DNA of 64,000 nt from UBA1479 sp040221095 (GCA_040221095.1 JAVJVP010000003.1:1-64000), one strand, 5' to 3'. Positions 53,799-63,503 are shown, counted from the stretch's first letter. Translations and numbers: made by a program. The notes: generated from the sequence alone by a model not told the origin.

Positions 53799-55988
53799 TT
53801 AGGCGTCCTGCCGCTCGCGCGGCTTGCCGCCCCGGCCGCCACCGCCGCCGCCGGACCGTTCACCGACCTGGTCGGTGATGTCCGCGCCGGTTTCCTGGTC
53901 GACGACCCGCATGGAGAGCTTGACCTTGCCGCGGTCATCGATGCCGATCAACTTGACCTTCACCTGGTCGCCTTCGTTGATGACGTCGGTGACCTGACCG
54001 ACCCGCTCGTTGGCCAGTTCGGAGATGTGGACCAGACCGTCCTTGGCGCCCATGAAGTTCACGAAAGCGCCGAAATCGACGACCTTCACGACCTTGCCGG
54101 TATAGATGGCGCCGATTTCCGGTTCCTGGGTGATCGACTTGATCCAGTCGATGGCGGCTTCGCCGGCGGCCGCATCAACGGCGGCGACACGCACGGTGCC
54201 GTCGTCTTCAATGTCGATCTTGGCGCCCGTCACCTCACAGATTTCGCGGATCATCTTGCCACCCGGGCCGATGACTTCGCGGATCTTATCCTTGTTGATG
54301 GTGAACTGGGTGATCCGGGGTGCCGTATCCGCAACCCCTTCACGGGCCGAAGTCAGGCCCTTGGACATTTCGCCCAGGATGTGCAGGCGGCCGTCCTTGG
54401 CCTGGCCCAGGGCGATCTTCATGATTTCCTCGGTGATCGAGGTGATCTTGATGTCCATCTGCAGGGCGGTGATGCCCTCGGACGAGCCGGCGACCTTGAA
54501 GTCCATGTCGCCCAGGTGATCTTCGTCACCCAGGATGTCCGACAGGACCGCGAATTCGTCGCCTTCCTTGATCAGGCCCATGGCGATGCCCGCCACCGGA
54601 CGCGGCAGCGGAACGCCCGCGTCCATCAGCGACAGCGAGGTGCCGCAGACCGTGGCCATCGAGGACGAGCCGTTGGATTCGGTGATTTCCGAAACCACGC
54701 GGATCGTATAGGGGAATTCCTCCTTGGACGGCATCAGCGGGTTGAGCGCCCGCCAGGCCAGCTTGCCGTGGCCGATTTCACGCCGCCCGGTAAAGCCGAA
54801 ACGGCCCGCTTCACCGACCGAGAACGGCGGGAAGTTGTAGTGCAGCATGAAGGTGCGGCGATGGTCGTTGGCGAGATCGTCGATGATCTGTTCGTCCTGG
54901 CCGGTGCCGAGAGTGGCGACCACCAGGGCCTGGGTTTCCCCACGGGTGAACAGGGACGACCCGTGGGTCCGGGGCAGGGCGCCCACTTCCACGGCGATCG
55001 GGCGCACGGTCTTGGTGTCGCGGCCGTCGATGCGCTTGCCGGTGTCCAGGATGTCGCGGCGCACGATGTCGCTTTCCAGCTTCTTCAGAATGCCGCCGAG
55101 GGCCGCCCCGACCAGATCCTGGTCCAGGCTGTCGTCGGCCGCCAATTCTTCGGAAACCTTGGCCTTCACGGCCGAGATCTTTTCCTGACGCAGCTGCTTG
55201 ACGGTTTCCTTGTAAGCGTCGCGCAGGCCGCCTTCGGCCAGGGCCTTGACCTTGTCGGCCAGGGCCTTCTTGCCTTCCGGCTCGGCCGGCAGGTCGACGG
55301 GATCCTTGGCGCAGGCCGAGGCCAGCTCGATGATCCCGGCGATGACTTCCTGGTTGGCCTTGTGGCCGAACATCACCGCACCCAGCATGTCGTCTTCCGA
55401 CAGCTCGTGGGCTTCCGATTCGACCATCAGCACGCCTTCCTGGGTGCCGGCGACGAACAGGTCCAGCTTGGTTTCGGCCATCTGGTCACAGGTCGGGTTG
55501 AGCACGAAGGCGCCGTCGATCAGGCCGATGCGGCAGCCCGAGATCGGGCCCATGAAGGGGGCGCCGGAAATGCACAGCGCCGCCGAGGTGCCGATCATGG
55601 CCGGCACGTCCGGATCGTTCTCCAGATCGTGGGTCAGGACCGTGCAGATGACCTGTACTTCGTTCTTGTAGCCCGGCGCGAACAGCGGCCGGATGGGCCG
55701 GTCGATCAGGCGCGAGGTCAGAACTTCCTTTTCGCCGGGGCGGCCTTCACGCTTGAAAAAGCCACCCGGAATCTTACCGGCGGCATAGGCCTTTTCGACG
55801 TAATGGACGGCCAGCGGGAAAAAATCGATGCCCGCGCGGGGCGTCTTTTCCGCGACCACGGTGCACAGCACCTTGGTGTCGCCGTAGGTGGCAAGCACGG
55901 CGCCGTCGGCTTGCCGCGCGATCTTGCCGGTTTCCAGGATCAGCTTGCGCCCACCCCAGTCGATTTCCTTACGAAACTCTTGAAACAT
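53799..55988 (-). CDS. pnp: Polyribonucleotide nucleotidyltransferase (PNPase)
   Basis: PNPase is the phosphorolytic 3'-5' exoribonuclease of the degradosome. The 729-residue protein has two RNase PH domains (about 1-230 and 300-550), with FKREGRPGEKEVLTSRLIDRP read in part near residue 75 and SSMATVCGTSLSLMDAGVP, then KH (INKDKIREVIGPGGKMIREI) and S1 (GKVVKVVDFGAFVNF, DGLVHISELA). The C-terminus is Gly-rich and basic. ATG 55988 gives the usual MFQEFRKEIDWGGRKL start. It follows rpsO, as in E. coli. Confidence 0.97.
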   Translation of the reverse strand: MFQEFRKEIDWGGRKLILETGKIARQADGAVLATYGDTKVLCTVVAEKTPRAGIDFFPLAVHYVEKAYAAGKIPGGFFKREGRPGEKEVLTSRLIDRPIRPLFAPGYKNEVQVICTVLTHDLENDPDVPAMIGTSAALCISGAPFMGPISGCRIGLIDGAFVLNPTCDQMAETKLDLFVAGTQEGVLMVESEAHELSEDDMLGAVMFGHKANQEVIAGIIELASACAKDPVDLPAEPEGKKALADKVKALAEGGLRDAYKETVKQLRQEKISAVKAKVSEELAADDSLDQDLVGAALGGILKKLESDIVRRDILDTGKRIDGRDTKTVRPIAVEVGALPRTHGSSLFTRGETQALVVATLGTGQDEQIIDDLANDHRRTFMLHYNFPPFSVGEAGRFGFTGRREIGHGKLAWRALNPLMPSKEEFPYTIRVVSEITESNGSSSMATVCGTSLSLMDAGVPLPRPVAGIAMGLIKEGDEFAVLSDILGDEDHLGDMDFKVAGSSEGITALQMDIKITSITEEIMKIALGQAKDGRLHILGEMSKGLTSAREGVADTAPRITQFTINKDKIREVIGPGGKMIREICEVTGAKIDIEDDGTVRVAAVDAAAGEAAIDWIKSITQEPEIGAIYTGKVVKVVDFGAFVNFMGAKDGLVHISELANERVGQVTDVINEGDQVKVKLIGIDDRGKVKLSMRVVDQETGADITDQVGERSGGGGGGRGGKPRERQDA

Positions 55989-56096
55989 AATCTTTCTACT
56001 CTTCCTACAAACGTACGTGGGACCGGAAGCCCGCGCCAATCGCGGACCCCTGCCCGTTGGACCCCCGGCACCCTGCCGCAAGTCCGGCCCCGAGGC

Positions 56097-56128
56097 GTCT
56101 TCCGCGGGCCGTTACGGCGGCGGAAGAC
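56097..56128 (-). other. Stem-loop in the pnp leader
   Basis: Between rpsO and pnp, 56097-56105 (GTCTTCCGC) pairs perfectly with 56120-56128 (GCGGAAGAC), with an inner GCCG/CGGC pair at 56108-56111 and 56115-56118. There is no U-run. In E. coli the rpsO-pnp gap has hairpins cut by RNase III for pnp autoregulation; this one is in the same place and may be equivalent (inference). Confidence 0.6.
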
Positions 56129-56212
56129 GGCGGGGCGAAAGGCGGCATCCGTACCCTGGCCGCCCACGGAGAACATTCCGTCACATGACGGATGCACGCC
56201 CATTCATGCAAA

Positions 56213-56482
56213 CTAGCGCCGAATACCCAGGCGCTTGACCAGCTCTTCGTAGCGGCCGTCGTTCTTCTTTTTCAGATAGTCCAACAGGCGCCGGCGCTGG
56301 CCGACCATCATGAGAAGACCACGGCGGGAATGGAAATCGCGCTTGTGGGTTTTCATGTGTTCGGTGAGATTGGCGATCCGTTCGGTCAGAATGGCGACCT
56401 GAACTTCGGGCGATCCGGTATCGCCGTTGCCCGATTGGAACTCACCAATAAGTTCCTGCTTCCGCTCAGCGGTAATCGACAT
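56213..56482 (-). CDS. rpsO: 30S ribosomal protein S15
   Basis: The 89-residue protein matches S15 in length and sequence (SITAERKQELIGEFQ, GSPEVQVAILTERI, HSRRGLLMMVGQRRRLLDYL). It binds 16S rRNA at the three-way junction of the central domain. ATG 56482 is chosen over ATG 56488 because AGGAG lies seven bases before it, and only one base before the other. It lies between truB and pnp. Confidence 0.97.
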   Translation of the reverse strand: MSITAERKQELIGEFQSGNGDTGSPEVQVAILTERIANLTEHMKTHKRDFHSRRGLLMMVGQRRRLLDYLKKKNDGRYEELVKRLGIRR

Positions 56483-56512
56483 CGTCATACTCCTGTTCTT
56501 GATTGTTGAAGA

Positions 56513-57454
56513 TCAGGTATCCGGATCATTCAGATTCAGAACCCGTACAGGACGGATTTCACCGCCCTTGATCTCCGCCAGAGCCACCAGCCGGTCGCCG
56601 AGCATGGCCGAAACCATGTCGCCTTGGCGGATGCTCTTGAGCGGCGAACGGCTGGCGACGGGAAGGGCCGCAATGGCCTGTCCCTGGGCCAGCCGCCGGG
56701 CCTCGGCTTCCGTCAGGGCCAGCGCCGGGATGTCGTCCAGCGCGGTCTCGACGGGCAGGAGGTGCCCGGAATCGCGCGCACTATGCCCCAGAGCCTCCAG
56801 ATTATCTAGCGAAATCGACCCCTTTTCCGTGAACGGCCCGACCGCCGTGCGGCGCAATTCGGAAACATGCCCGACGGTGCCAAGGTCCCGCGCCAGATCG
56901 CGGGCCAGGGAGCGCACGTAGACCCCCTTGCCCGAGCGGCAGCGGATCACCGCATGGTCGGCATCGGGGCGGCTTTCCAGGGTCAGGGCGAGGACCGTGA
57001 CGCGGCGGGACTGCAGTTCGAAATCCTCGCCGCCGCGGGCCAGGTCGTAGGCCCTGGCGCCATCCACCTTGATCGCCGAATAGCGCGGCGGCACCTGGTC
57101 GATCTCACCCAGGAACCCGGGCAGGGCCGCCGTGATGTCGGCATCCGTCGGACGCGCGCCGCTTTCCGCCGACACGGCGCCCTCGCGGTCGCCGGTTTCC
57201 GTCTCGGTTCCGAAACAAACCGTGAAAACGTATTCCTTTTCCCCGTCCATGGCATAGGACACGGTCTTGGTCGCCTCGCCCAGCGCAATGGGCAGGATGC
57301 CCGTGGCCAGCGGATCGAGGGTGCCGCCGTGGCCGACCTTGGCGGCGTTGAACAGGCGCTTGATGCGGCCCACGGCCTGGGTCGAGGTCACGCTCAGCGG
57401 TTTGTCGAGATTGATCCAGCCGTGAATGGCGAGACCCTTGCGGCGGCGGCCCAT
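56513..57454 (-). CDS. truB: tRNA pseudouridine(55) synthase
   Basis: TruB makes pseudouridine 55 in the T loop. The 313-residue protein has the catalytic Asp in KVGHGGTLDPLATGILP (about residues 39-55), the YSAIKVDGARAYDLAR motif and RCRSGKGVYVRSLARDL. A C-terminal PUA-like domain (SAMLGDRLVALAEIKGGEI) ends it. It follows rbfA after 12 bases. Confidence 0.96.
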   Translation of the reverse strand: MGRRRKGLAIHGWINLDKPLSVTSTQAVGRIKRLFNAAKVGHGGTLDPLATGILPIALGEATKTVSYAMDGEKEYVFTVCFGTETETGDREGAVSAESGARPTDADITAALPGFLGEIDQVPPRYSAIKVDGARAYDLARGGEDFELQSRRVTVLALTLESRPDADHAVIRCRSGKGVYVRSLARDLARDLGTVGHVSELRRTAVGPFTEKGSISLDNLEALGHSARDSGHLLPVETALDDIPALALTEAEARRLAQGQAIAALPVASRSPLKSIRQGDMVSAMLGDRLVALAEIKGGEIRPVRVLNLNDPDT

Positions 57455-57466
57455 CCTCTGCCGGGC

Positions 57467-57910
57467 CTATTCGTCGTCCGCCGGGTCGCCCGGGGCGTCC
57501 AGGTCGCGGCGCACGCGGGGGTCATGCAGGATGGCGCCGATGCGCCCGGCATGCTCGAAGCTGTGGTCCAGGCGGAAGGAGAACTGGGGCAGGAACTTGA
57601 GGCTGATCTCGCTGGCGACCTGGCGGCGGATATAGGGCGTCGCGTGGTTGAGCGCCTTGAGGATGCCGTCCGTGTCGGTGTCGCCCATCACGCTGCCGCC
57701 CAGCGGCACCACGAACACGGTGGCGCGGCGCAGGTCCGGGCTGGCGTCGACGCCGGTCACCGTGAGATTGGCCTCGGCCAAAAGCGGGTCGCGGAAATCG
57801 CGGCGTTCCAGGATGCGCACCAGGACATGGCGCAGTTCCTCGCCGACGCGAAGCTGGCGCTGCGAGGGAGGCTTGGCCCCGGCCTGCCGTTTACGTGATT
57901 TTTCTGACAT
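57467..57910 (-). CDS. rbfA: 30S ribosome-binding factor A
   Basis: RbfA is a KH-fold factor for late 30S maturation and cold adaptation. The 147-residue protein has QRQLRVGEELRHVLVRIL, SPDLRRATVFVVPLGG and the helix LKFLPQFSFRLDHSFEH typical of the family, with an extra basic N-terminus (MSEKSRKRQAGAKPPS) and an acidic C-terminus. It lies between infB and truB, as in many bacteria. Confidence 0.96.
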   Translation of the reverse strand: MSEKSRKRQAGAKPPSQRQLRVGEELRHVLVRILERRDFRDPLLAEANLTVTGVDASPDLRRATVFVVPLGGSVMGDTDTDGILKALNHATPYIRRQVASEISLKFLPQFSFRLDHSFEHAGRIGAILHDPRVRRDLDAPGDPADDE

Positions 57911-57994
57911 GGCAATGCGTTACCAATGGCCGGCCGGCGGAGCCCCCTGGCCCCGCCCGATACCGGACGGATCGGTGGTTGTGCGGCCCGAACC

Positions 57995-60508
57995 CTAGAG
58001 CTCCCGGGCCACTTCCTCGGTCTCGAAGCATTCGATGACGTCGCCGACCTGGATGTCCTGATAGTTGGCCAGCGCCATGCCGCATTCCGTGCCCGACTGG
58101 ACCTCCTTGGCGTCGTCCTTGAACCGCTTCAGCTGGCTCAGGTCGCCCTCGTGGATCACCGTATCGTCGCGCAGCAGGCGCACCTTGGCGCCGCGCTTGA
58201 CGGTGCCTTCGGTGATCATGCAGCCGGCGACCTTGCCGACCTTGGACACGTTGAACACTTCGCGCACTTCGGCGTAGCCCAGGAAGTTTTCCCGGATGGT
58301 CGGCGCCAGCAGGCCCGACAGCAGGGCCTTGATGTCGTCGGTCAGGTTGTAGATCACCGAATAATAGCGGATATCCAGGCCGTCGCGTTTTGCCAGGTCG
58401 CGGGCCTGCGGGTTGGCGCGCACGTTGAAGCCGACGATCACCGCGTTGGAGGCACGGGCCAGGGTCACGTCGCTTTCGTTGATGCCGCCGACGCCCGAAT
58501 GCAGGACCTGCACCCGAACTTCGTCGGTCGACAGCTTCTCCAGGGCGCCCACGATGGCCTCGGCCGATCCGTGCACGTCCGCCTTGATGACCAGCGGCAC
58601 GGCCTGGGCCTCGCCTTCCTGGATCCGCTCGAACATCTGTTCGAGGGTGCCGCGGCCGCCGGCCGCCGCCTGCTTGTTGCGTTCCTGGCGCTGGCGGAAT
58701 TCCGTGACCTCTCGGGCGCGGGATTCGGAATCGACGACGACGAAGTCGTCGCCCGCCTGCGGCGTGCCGTTGAGACCCAGAATTTCGACCGGCATGGAGG
58801 GGCCGGCTTCGTCCAGCTGGTTGCCATGGGCATCCATCATGGCGCGCACCCGGCCCCATTCGCCGCCGGCGATGAAGATCTCGCCGACCTTGAGCGTGCC
58901 GCGCTGGATCAGCACCGTGGCGACCGAGCCCTTGCCCTGCTCCATGCGGGCCTCGACGATGACGCCTTCGGCGGCATGGTCCGGATTGGCCTTGAGGTCG
59001 AGCAGTTCCGACTGCAGGACGATGGCTTCTTCCAGCTTGTCCAGATTGGTCTTCTTCAGGGCCGAGACCTCGATGGACAGCACGTCGCCGCCCATTTCCT
59101 CGACCTGCACGTTGTGCTGCAGCAGTTCCGTGCGCACCCGGTTGGGGTCGGAGCCCGCCACGTCGATCTTGTTGATGGCGACGATGATCGGCACGCCCGC
59201 GGCCCTCGCATGGTGGATGGCCTCGATGGTCTGCGGCATGACGCCGTCGTCGGCGGCGACGCAAAGCACCACGATGTCCGTGACCTGGGCACCGCGCGCA
59301 CGCATTTCGGTGAACGCGGCATGGCCCGGGGTGTCGATGAACGAGATCTTGGCGCCGGACGGCGTCGTCACCTGATAGGCGCCGATGTGCTGCGTGATGC
59401 CGCCGGCTTCGCCGCCGGCCACGTCGGTCGCGCGCAGCGCGTCGAGCAGCGAGGTCTTGCCGTGGTCGACATGGCCCATGACCGTGACCACGGGGGCGCG
59501 GGACCGGAGGTCCTTCGCGTCGTCCTGGTCGCGGCGCAGGCCCTGTTCCACGTCGGACTCGGACACGCGGCGGATGCGGTGGCCGAATTCCTCGACCACC
59601 AACTCCGCCGTATCGGCGTCGATCGTCTGGGTAATCGTCGCCATGACGCCCATTTTCATGAGCGACTTGACCACGTCGGCACCCCGTTCAGCCATGCGGT
59701 TGGCCAGTTCCTGAACGGTAATGGCTTCGGGAACAATGACTTCTCGCACGACCTTGGCACCTTCCTGCAGCAGTTCACGCTGCTTTTGTTTTTCCCGCTC
59801 GCGGGCCCGCCGGACCGAGGCGATGGACCGCTGACGCTCTTCCTCGCCTTCGAGGGCGTCGGAAATGGTCAGCTTGCCGCGGCGGCGTTCATTGTAGCCC
59901 CGCGTGGGCGCGGCGCGGCGGACTTCGGCCGGGCCCTTCTTGCCGCGGCTTTTGTTGCGCGGGCCGTCGTCGTCTTCCTCTTCGCGGGCCGCCGGGCGCG
60001 GCCGCACGGGGCGCGCATCGTCGCCGGGGGCCGGCACGGACGCCGGGTCGACGGCCACGGGGGCCGGCGCCGGGGTTTCGGCCACGGCCGGCTCGGAGGC
60101 CGCTTCCACGACCGGTTCCGGTTCGGGCTGGCTGCGGTCGACCGGCGTCGGGCCGAGCGGACGGGCCGGCGCGGCTTCCGTCACGTCGTCCTTGGTCTGC
60201 TGCGCGGTCTCCAGGGCCTTTTGGCGGGCCTGAAGTTCCTGATCCGTGAGATCGCGGATCGGCGTTTCGCCATCGCCCTCGAACTGGGCGTCGCCGGCGC
60301 CCGCCGGGCGCGCGTCGTCCCTGGCCGGCGTGATGGTGCGGCTTTTCTTGACCTCGACGGTGACCATCTTGGACCGCCCGTGGGAGAAGTTCTGGCGCGT
60401 CTGGCGCTTTTCCACGGTCTTGTTCAGCGTCAGCTTTCCGCCGCCGCCCAGACCCAGCTTGCCGCTGCCGCCCTTGTCCGCTTTGTCTTTTTCAGTCGTC
60501 TCAGCCAT
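57995..60508 (-). CDS. infB: Translation initiation factor IF-2
   Basis: IF-2 is the GTPase that places initiator tRNA on the 30S subunit. The 837-residue protein has a long N-terminal region rich in Ala/Pro/Glu, an IF2_N part (IVPEAITVQELANRMAERGA), the G domain with GHVDHGKTSLLDAL, DTPGHAAF and NKID, and the IF-2 C-terminal domains (GRGTLEQMFERIQEGEA, EDGTVKRGAKVRLLRD-like end). ATG 60508 has AAGG six bases away; a TTG at 60511 is rejected. Confidence 0.97.
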   Translation of the reverse strand: MAETTEKDKADKGGSGKLGLGGGGKLTLNKTVEKRQTRQNFSHGRSKMVTVEVKKSRTITPARDDARPAGAGDAQFEGDGETPIRDLTDQELQARQKALETAQQTKDDVTEAAPARPLGPTPVDRSQPEPEPVVEAASEPAVAETPAPAPVAVDPASVPAPGDDARPVRPRPAAREEEDDDGPRNKSRGKKGPAEVRRAAPTRGYNERRRGKLTISDALEGEEERQRSIASVRRAREREKQKQRELLQEGAKVVREVIVPEAITVQELANRMAERGADVVKSLMKMGVMATITQTIDADTAELVVEEFGHRIRRVSESDVEQGLRRDQDDAKDLRSRAPVVTVMGHVDHGKTSLLDALRATDVAGGEAGGITQHIGAYQVTTPSGAKISFIDTPGHAAFTEMRARGAQVTDIVVLCVAADDGVMPQTIEAIHHARAAGVPIIVAINKIDVAGSDPNRVRTELLQHNVQVEEMGGDVLSIEVSALKKTNLDKLEEAIVLQSELLDLKANPDHAAEGVIVEARMEQGKGSVATVLIQRGTLKVGEIFIAGGEWGRVRAMMDAHGNQLDEAGPSMPVEILGLNGTPQAGDDFVVVDSESRAREVTEFRQRQERNKQAAAGGRGTLEQMFERIQEGEAQAVPLVIKADVHGSAEAIVGALEKLSTDEVRVQVLHSGVGGINESDVTLARASNAVIVGFNVRANPQARDLAKRDGLDIRYYSVIYNLTDDIKALLSGLLAPTIRENFLGYAEVREVFNVSKVGKVAGCMITEGTVKRGAKVRLLRDDTVIHEGDLSQLKRFKDDAKEVQSGTECGMALANYQDIQVGDVIECFETEEVAREL

Positions 60509-60568
60509 CAATACCTTCCGATCGGCACGGTCCGGAGCCCCGGATTTTCGGGCTCCGATGAACCCGGC

Positions 60569-61225
60569 CTAGTCATGCGAGGGAGAAGTCTTTCCGGCCG
60601 GGGCGCCCTCGCGAAACCCCAAAAGCCGGTTTTGTTCGAAGACCAGGCGATCCGCCAAGCCACCGGGCGCGACCGCCGCGTGGACCACATGGTCCCGGCC
60701 CAACGCACGGCCCAGTTCAGCCGCGTCCAGGACCGTGAATTGCGTCAGTCCCGGCGCCAGGGCCCGCAGCTTGGATTTGCCGTCCTCGCTGCCGTCCCGG
60801 GCCGCAACCAACAGACCGCGTTTGGCGGTCCTCAGCCAGGCGTCGGTCTTTTCAAACCCGGCGACGACCCGGCCCGCGCGGCGCGCCAGACCCAGCGCAT
60901 CCATGCAGCGGCGGACCATCTGCGCCTCGATATCGTCCGCCAGATGGGGCGGAACGGTGACCTTGCGCTTGGCCGCCTTGGCAAAATGGTTCTTTTCGCT
61001 GGCTGTATTTACCACATCGCGGCGGGCACTCAACCATATTCCCCGCCCGGGCAGGTTGCCCGCCAGGTCGGGAACGATGCAGTCGTCGGGACCGACGACG
61101 AAGCGCAGCAGTTCCGGAACAGGCCTTTTCTCCCCGGTGACGACGCAGCGGCGAACGGGCCCGCCGTCCTCATCGGACGCCGGGGCCATATCGTCTTCCG
61201 CGTGGGTCAGTAAACCACCGGTCAT
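60569..61225 (-). CDS. RNA-binding protein: YlxR (DUF448) fused to an L7Ae-like domain
   Basis: The 218-residue protein has an N-terminal YlxR domain (RRCVVTGEKRPVPELLRFVV, LPGRGIWLSARRDVV, residues about 25-95) and a C-terminal L7Ae/L30e-like domain (DALGLARRAGRVVAGFEKT, about 108-190). In many bacteria these are separate genes between nusA and infB; the fusion is common in alphaproteobacteria. It probably binds rRNA or termination RNA structures. It lies 57 bases after nusA and before infB in the operon. Confidence 0.92.
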   Translation of the reverse strand: MTGGLLTHAEDDMAPASDEDGGPVRRCVVTGEKRPVPELLRFVVGPDDCIVPDLAGNLPGRGIWLSARRDVVNTASEKNHFAKAAKRKVTVPPHLADDIEAQMVRRCMDALGLARRAGRVVAGFEKTDAWLRTAKRGLLVAARDGSEDGKSKLRALAPGLTQFTVLDAAELGRALGRDHVVHAAVAPGGLADRLVFEQNRLLGFREGAPAGKTSPSHD

Positions 61226-61282
61226 GCCTGTCTCCGGACTCTAGCTCATCGTGCCGTCTCTGCCGTGCGCCACGACCGCCCC

Positions 61283-62878
61283 CTAGGAAGCCTGCGGCGC
61301 GTCGCCGCCGTCTTCCGCGGGGGTTTCCGCCTCACCCTCGGCGGCCGCGTCTTCATCGGCGAACCAATGGGCGCGGGCGGCCATGATGATCTGGTTGGCG
61401 GCGTCGAGGGTCATCGTGCCCTGGGGCGCGATTTCCAGAAGCTCGTCGCCGGCCAGGTCGCCCAGGTCGTCGCGGGTCTTCACCCCGGCCTCGCCGAGCG
61501 CCACCATCATCTCGTTGGTGATGCCCTCGATCTCGCCCAGGTCGTCCTCGACGCCCAGTTCGCGGCGGCGCGCCTCGAATTCGGCATCGCGGGTTTCCAG
61601 GAAGGTCTGGGCGCGGGCCTGCAGTTCGCGGGCCACGTCCTCGTCGAAGCCTTCGATGTCGGTCAGGTCCTCGATCTGCACGAAGGCCACTTCCTCGACC
61701 TTGGAAAAGCCTTCGGTGACCAGCAGGTGGGCGATCACGTCATCGACGTCCAGGGCCTCCACGAACAGGGCGGAGCGGGCGCGGAATTCCTCGTTGCGGC
61801 GCTCCGATTCCTCGGCTTCCGTGAAGATGTCGATGTCCCAGCCGGACAGCTGCGAGGCCAGGCGCACGTTCTGGCCGCGTCGGCCGATGGCCAGCGACAG
61901 CTGATCGTCGGGCACCACGACCTCGATGCGGTGGGCGTCCTGGTCCATCACGACCTTGGACACCTCGGCCGGCGCCAGGGCGTTGACGATGAAGGCGGCC
62001 TCGTCCGGCGACCATTGGATGATGTCGATCTTCTCGCCCTGCAGTTCGCCGACCACGGCCTGCACGCGGGAGCCGCGCATGCCGATGCAGGGGCCGACGG
62101 GATCGATGGATGAGTCATGGGACAGCACGGCGATCTTGGCGCGCGAGCCCGGGTCGCGGGCCACGGACTTGATCTCGATGATGCCGTCGTAGATTTCCGG
62201 CACTTCCTGCTTGAACAGCGCCGACATGAACTGCGGATGGGTGCGCGACAGGAAGATCTGCGGGCCGCGGGTTTCCTCGCGCACGTCCATGATATAGGCG
62301 CGCACGCGGTCGCCGTTAGAGAAATGCTCGCGCGGGATCGACTCGTCGCGGCGCAAAAGCGCCTCGGCGCGGCCCAGGTCGACGATCACGTTGCCGTATT
62401 CGATACGCTTGACCAAGCCGTTGACGACCTCGCCGATGCGGTCCTGGTATTCGTCGTACTGGCGCTTGCGCTCGGCCTCGCGGACCTTCTGGACGATGAC
62501 CTGCTTGGCGGTCTGGGCCGCGATGCGCCCGAAATCGATGGGCGGCAGGGGGTCGATCAGGAATTCGCCGACCACCGCGTCGGCCTTGCGCTGCTTCGCC
62601 TGCTCCAGGGTCAGCTGGGTGACCTCGTTCTCGACGGCCTCGGCGTTTTCGACGACTTCCAGGAAGCGGGCCAGGGTGATCGCGCCCGACACCCGGTCGA
62701 TGACCGCGCGGATATCGTGTTCATGCCCGTACTTGGAGCGCCCGGCCTTCTGGATCGCCTGTTCCATGGCTTCCAGGACCTCGTCCCGCTCGATGCCCTT
62801 GTCGCGGGCGGCCTGATCGGCGGCAGCCAGGAGTTCCGGGCGGGCGTGGACGGCTTCGTTTTGCATGACGTCGCTCAT
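61283..62878 (-). CDS. nusA: Transcription termination/antitermination factor NusA
   Basis: NusA modulates RNA polymerase pausing, termination and antitermination. The 531-residue protein has the N-terminal RNAP-binding domain (1-about 130), S1 (GEVVNGLVKRIEYGNVIVDL), two KH domains (IDPVGPCIGMRGSRVQAV and LSLAIGRRGQNVRLASQL) and a C-terminal acidic repeat region with two helix-hairpin-helix-like units (EIEGITNEMMVALGEAGV). It follows rimP after 49 bases. Confidence 0.97.
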   Translation of the reverse strand: MSDVMQNEAVHARPELLAAADQAARDKGIERDEVLEAMEQAIQKAGRSKYGHEHDIRAVIDRVSGAITLARFLEVVENAEAVENEVTQLTLEQAKQRKADAVVGEFLIDPLPPIDFGRIAAQTAKQVIVQKVREAERKRQYDEYQDRIGEVVNGLVKRIEYGNVIVDLGRAEALLRRDESIPREHFSNGDRVRAYIMDVREETRGPQIFLSRTHPQFMSALFKQEVPEIYDGIIEIKSVARDPGSRAKIAVLSHDSSIDPVGPCIGMRGSRVQAVVGELQGEKIDIIQWSPDEAAFIVNALAPAEVSKVVMDQDAHRIEVVVPDDQLSLAIGRRGQNVRLASQLSGWDIDIFTEAEESERRNEEFRARSALFVEALDVDDVIAHLLVTEGFSKVEEVAFVQIEDLTDIEGFDEDVARELQARAQTFLETRDAEFEARRRELGVEDDLGEIEGITNEMMVALGEAGVKTRDDLGDLAGDELLEIAPQGTMTLDAANQIIMAARAHWFADEDAAAEGEAETPAEDGGDAPQAS

Positions 62879-62927
62879 TTCCGATGTTCCTTCAAACTCA
62901 CAAAAAGTCGGTTTCCGGCGGGACGGC

Positions 62928-63416
62928 CTATCCGTCCGCCTGCTGATGGGCCGCGATCAGCTCGTCGGTCATCAGCAGTTTTGATTTCTGAATGTCGGCG
63001 AAGGGCAGGCGCACCTCGCCTTCCGTCACGTCCATCACCACGTCCGTGCCGTCGACGCCGAGCAGGCGGCCGGAAAACCGGCGCCGGCCCTCGACCGCGA
63101 CGTCCATTTCGACGCGCGCGTCGAACCCGGCATAGCGCTGGAAATCGGCCAGCTTGACCAGCGGCCGGTCGATGCCGGGGGACGAAACCTCAAGCACATA
63201 GTGATCGTCGATGGGGTCTTCCACGTCCAGCAGCGCCGACACGCTGCGCGAGATGACCGCGCAATGATCGACGTTCATGGCCGAGCCGTCCTTGGGTTCG
63301 GCCATGACCTGCAGCTTCTTGTTGCGCTGGCCGGACACCAGGACACGGACAAGCTCGAAGCCCAAATCCTCGATGGCCGGGCGGATGATCTCGGCGATGC
63401 GCTGTTCCAAGGTCAC
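62928..63416 (-). CDS. rimP: Ribosome maturation factor RimP
   Basis: RimP helps mature the 30S subunit. The protein has the family pattern TLEQRIAEIIRPAIEDLGF, MNVDHCAVISRSVSALLD, the YVLEVSSPGIDRPLVKLADF signature (read in parts) and an Sm-like C-terminal domain (GRLLGVDGTDVVMDV). The start is uncertain: GTG 63416 gives about 162 residues and the usual N-terminus, but no clear Shine-Dalgarno. An in-frame GTG at 63494 lies inside the terminator hairpin and is rejected. It heads the operon with nusA. Confidence 0.9.
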   Translation of the reverse strand: MTLEQRIAEIIRPAIEDLGFELVRVLVSGQRNKKLQVMAEPKDGSAMNVDHCAVISRSVSALLDVEDPIDDHYVLEVSSPGIDRPLVKLADFQRYAGFDARVEMDVAVEGRRRFSGRLLGVDGTDVVMDVTEGEVRLPFADIQKSKLLMTDELIAAHQQADG

Positions 63417-63471
63417 GTGGTCGGGGTCCCAATCGGTCGCGGCGCCGGGGCGGCCGCGATGCACCTGAGGC

Positions 63472-63503
63472 AAAAAACACAAAAGGCGGGCCACCGGCCC
63501 GCC
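63472..63503 (-). terminator. Intrinsic-terminator-like hairpin in the rimP leader
   Basis: On the minus strand GGCGGGCC (63503-63496) and GGCCCGCC (63492-63485) form a perfect 8-bp stem with a three-base loop, followed by TTTT, GTG, TTTTTT. It lies downstream of a good promoter at 63564-63592 and 55 bases upstream of the rimP GTG, so it could attenuate the operon, or be the terminator of trmB, or both. Confidence 0.8.

Noticed and set aside
63492..63494. GTG as a rimP start
   Set aside because: It lies inside the terminator hairpin of the leader, and the extra residues do not resemble RimP.
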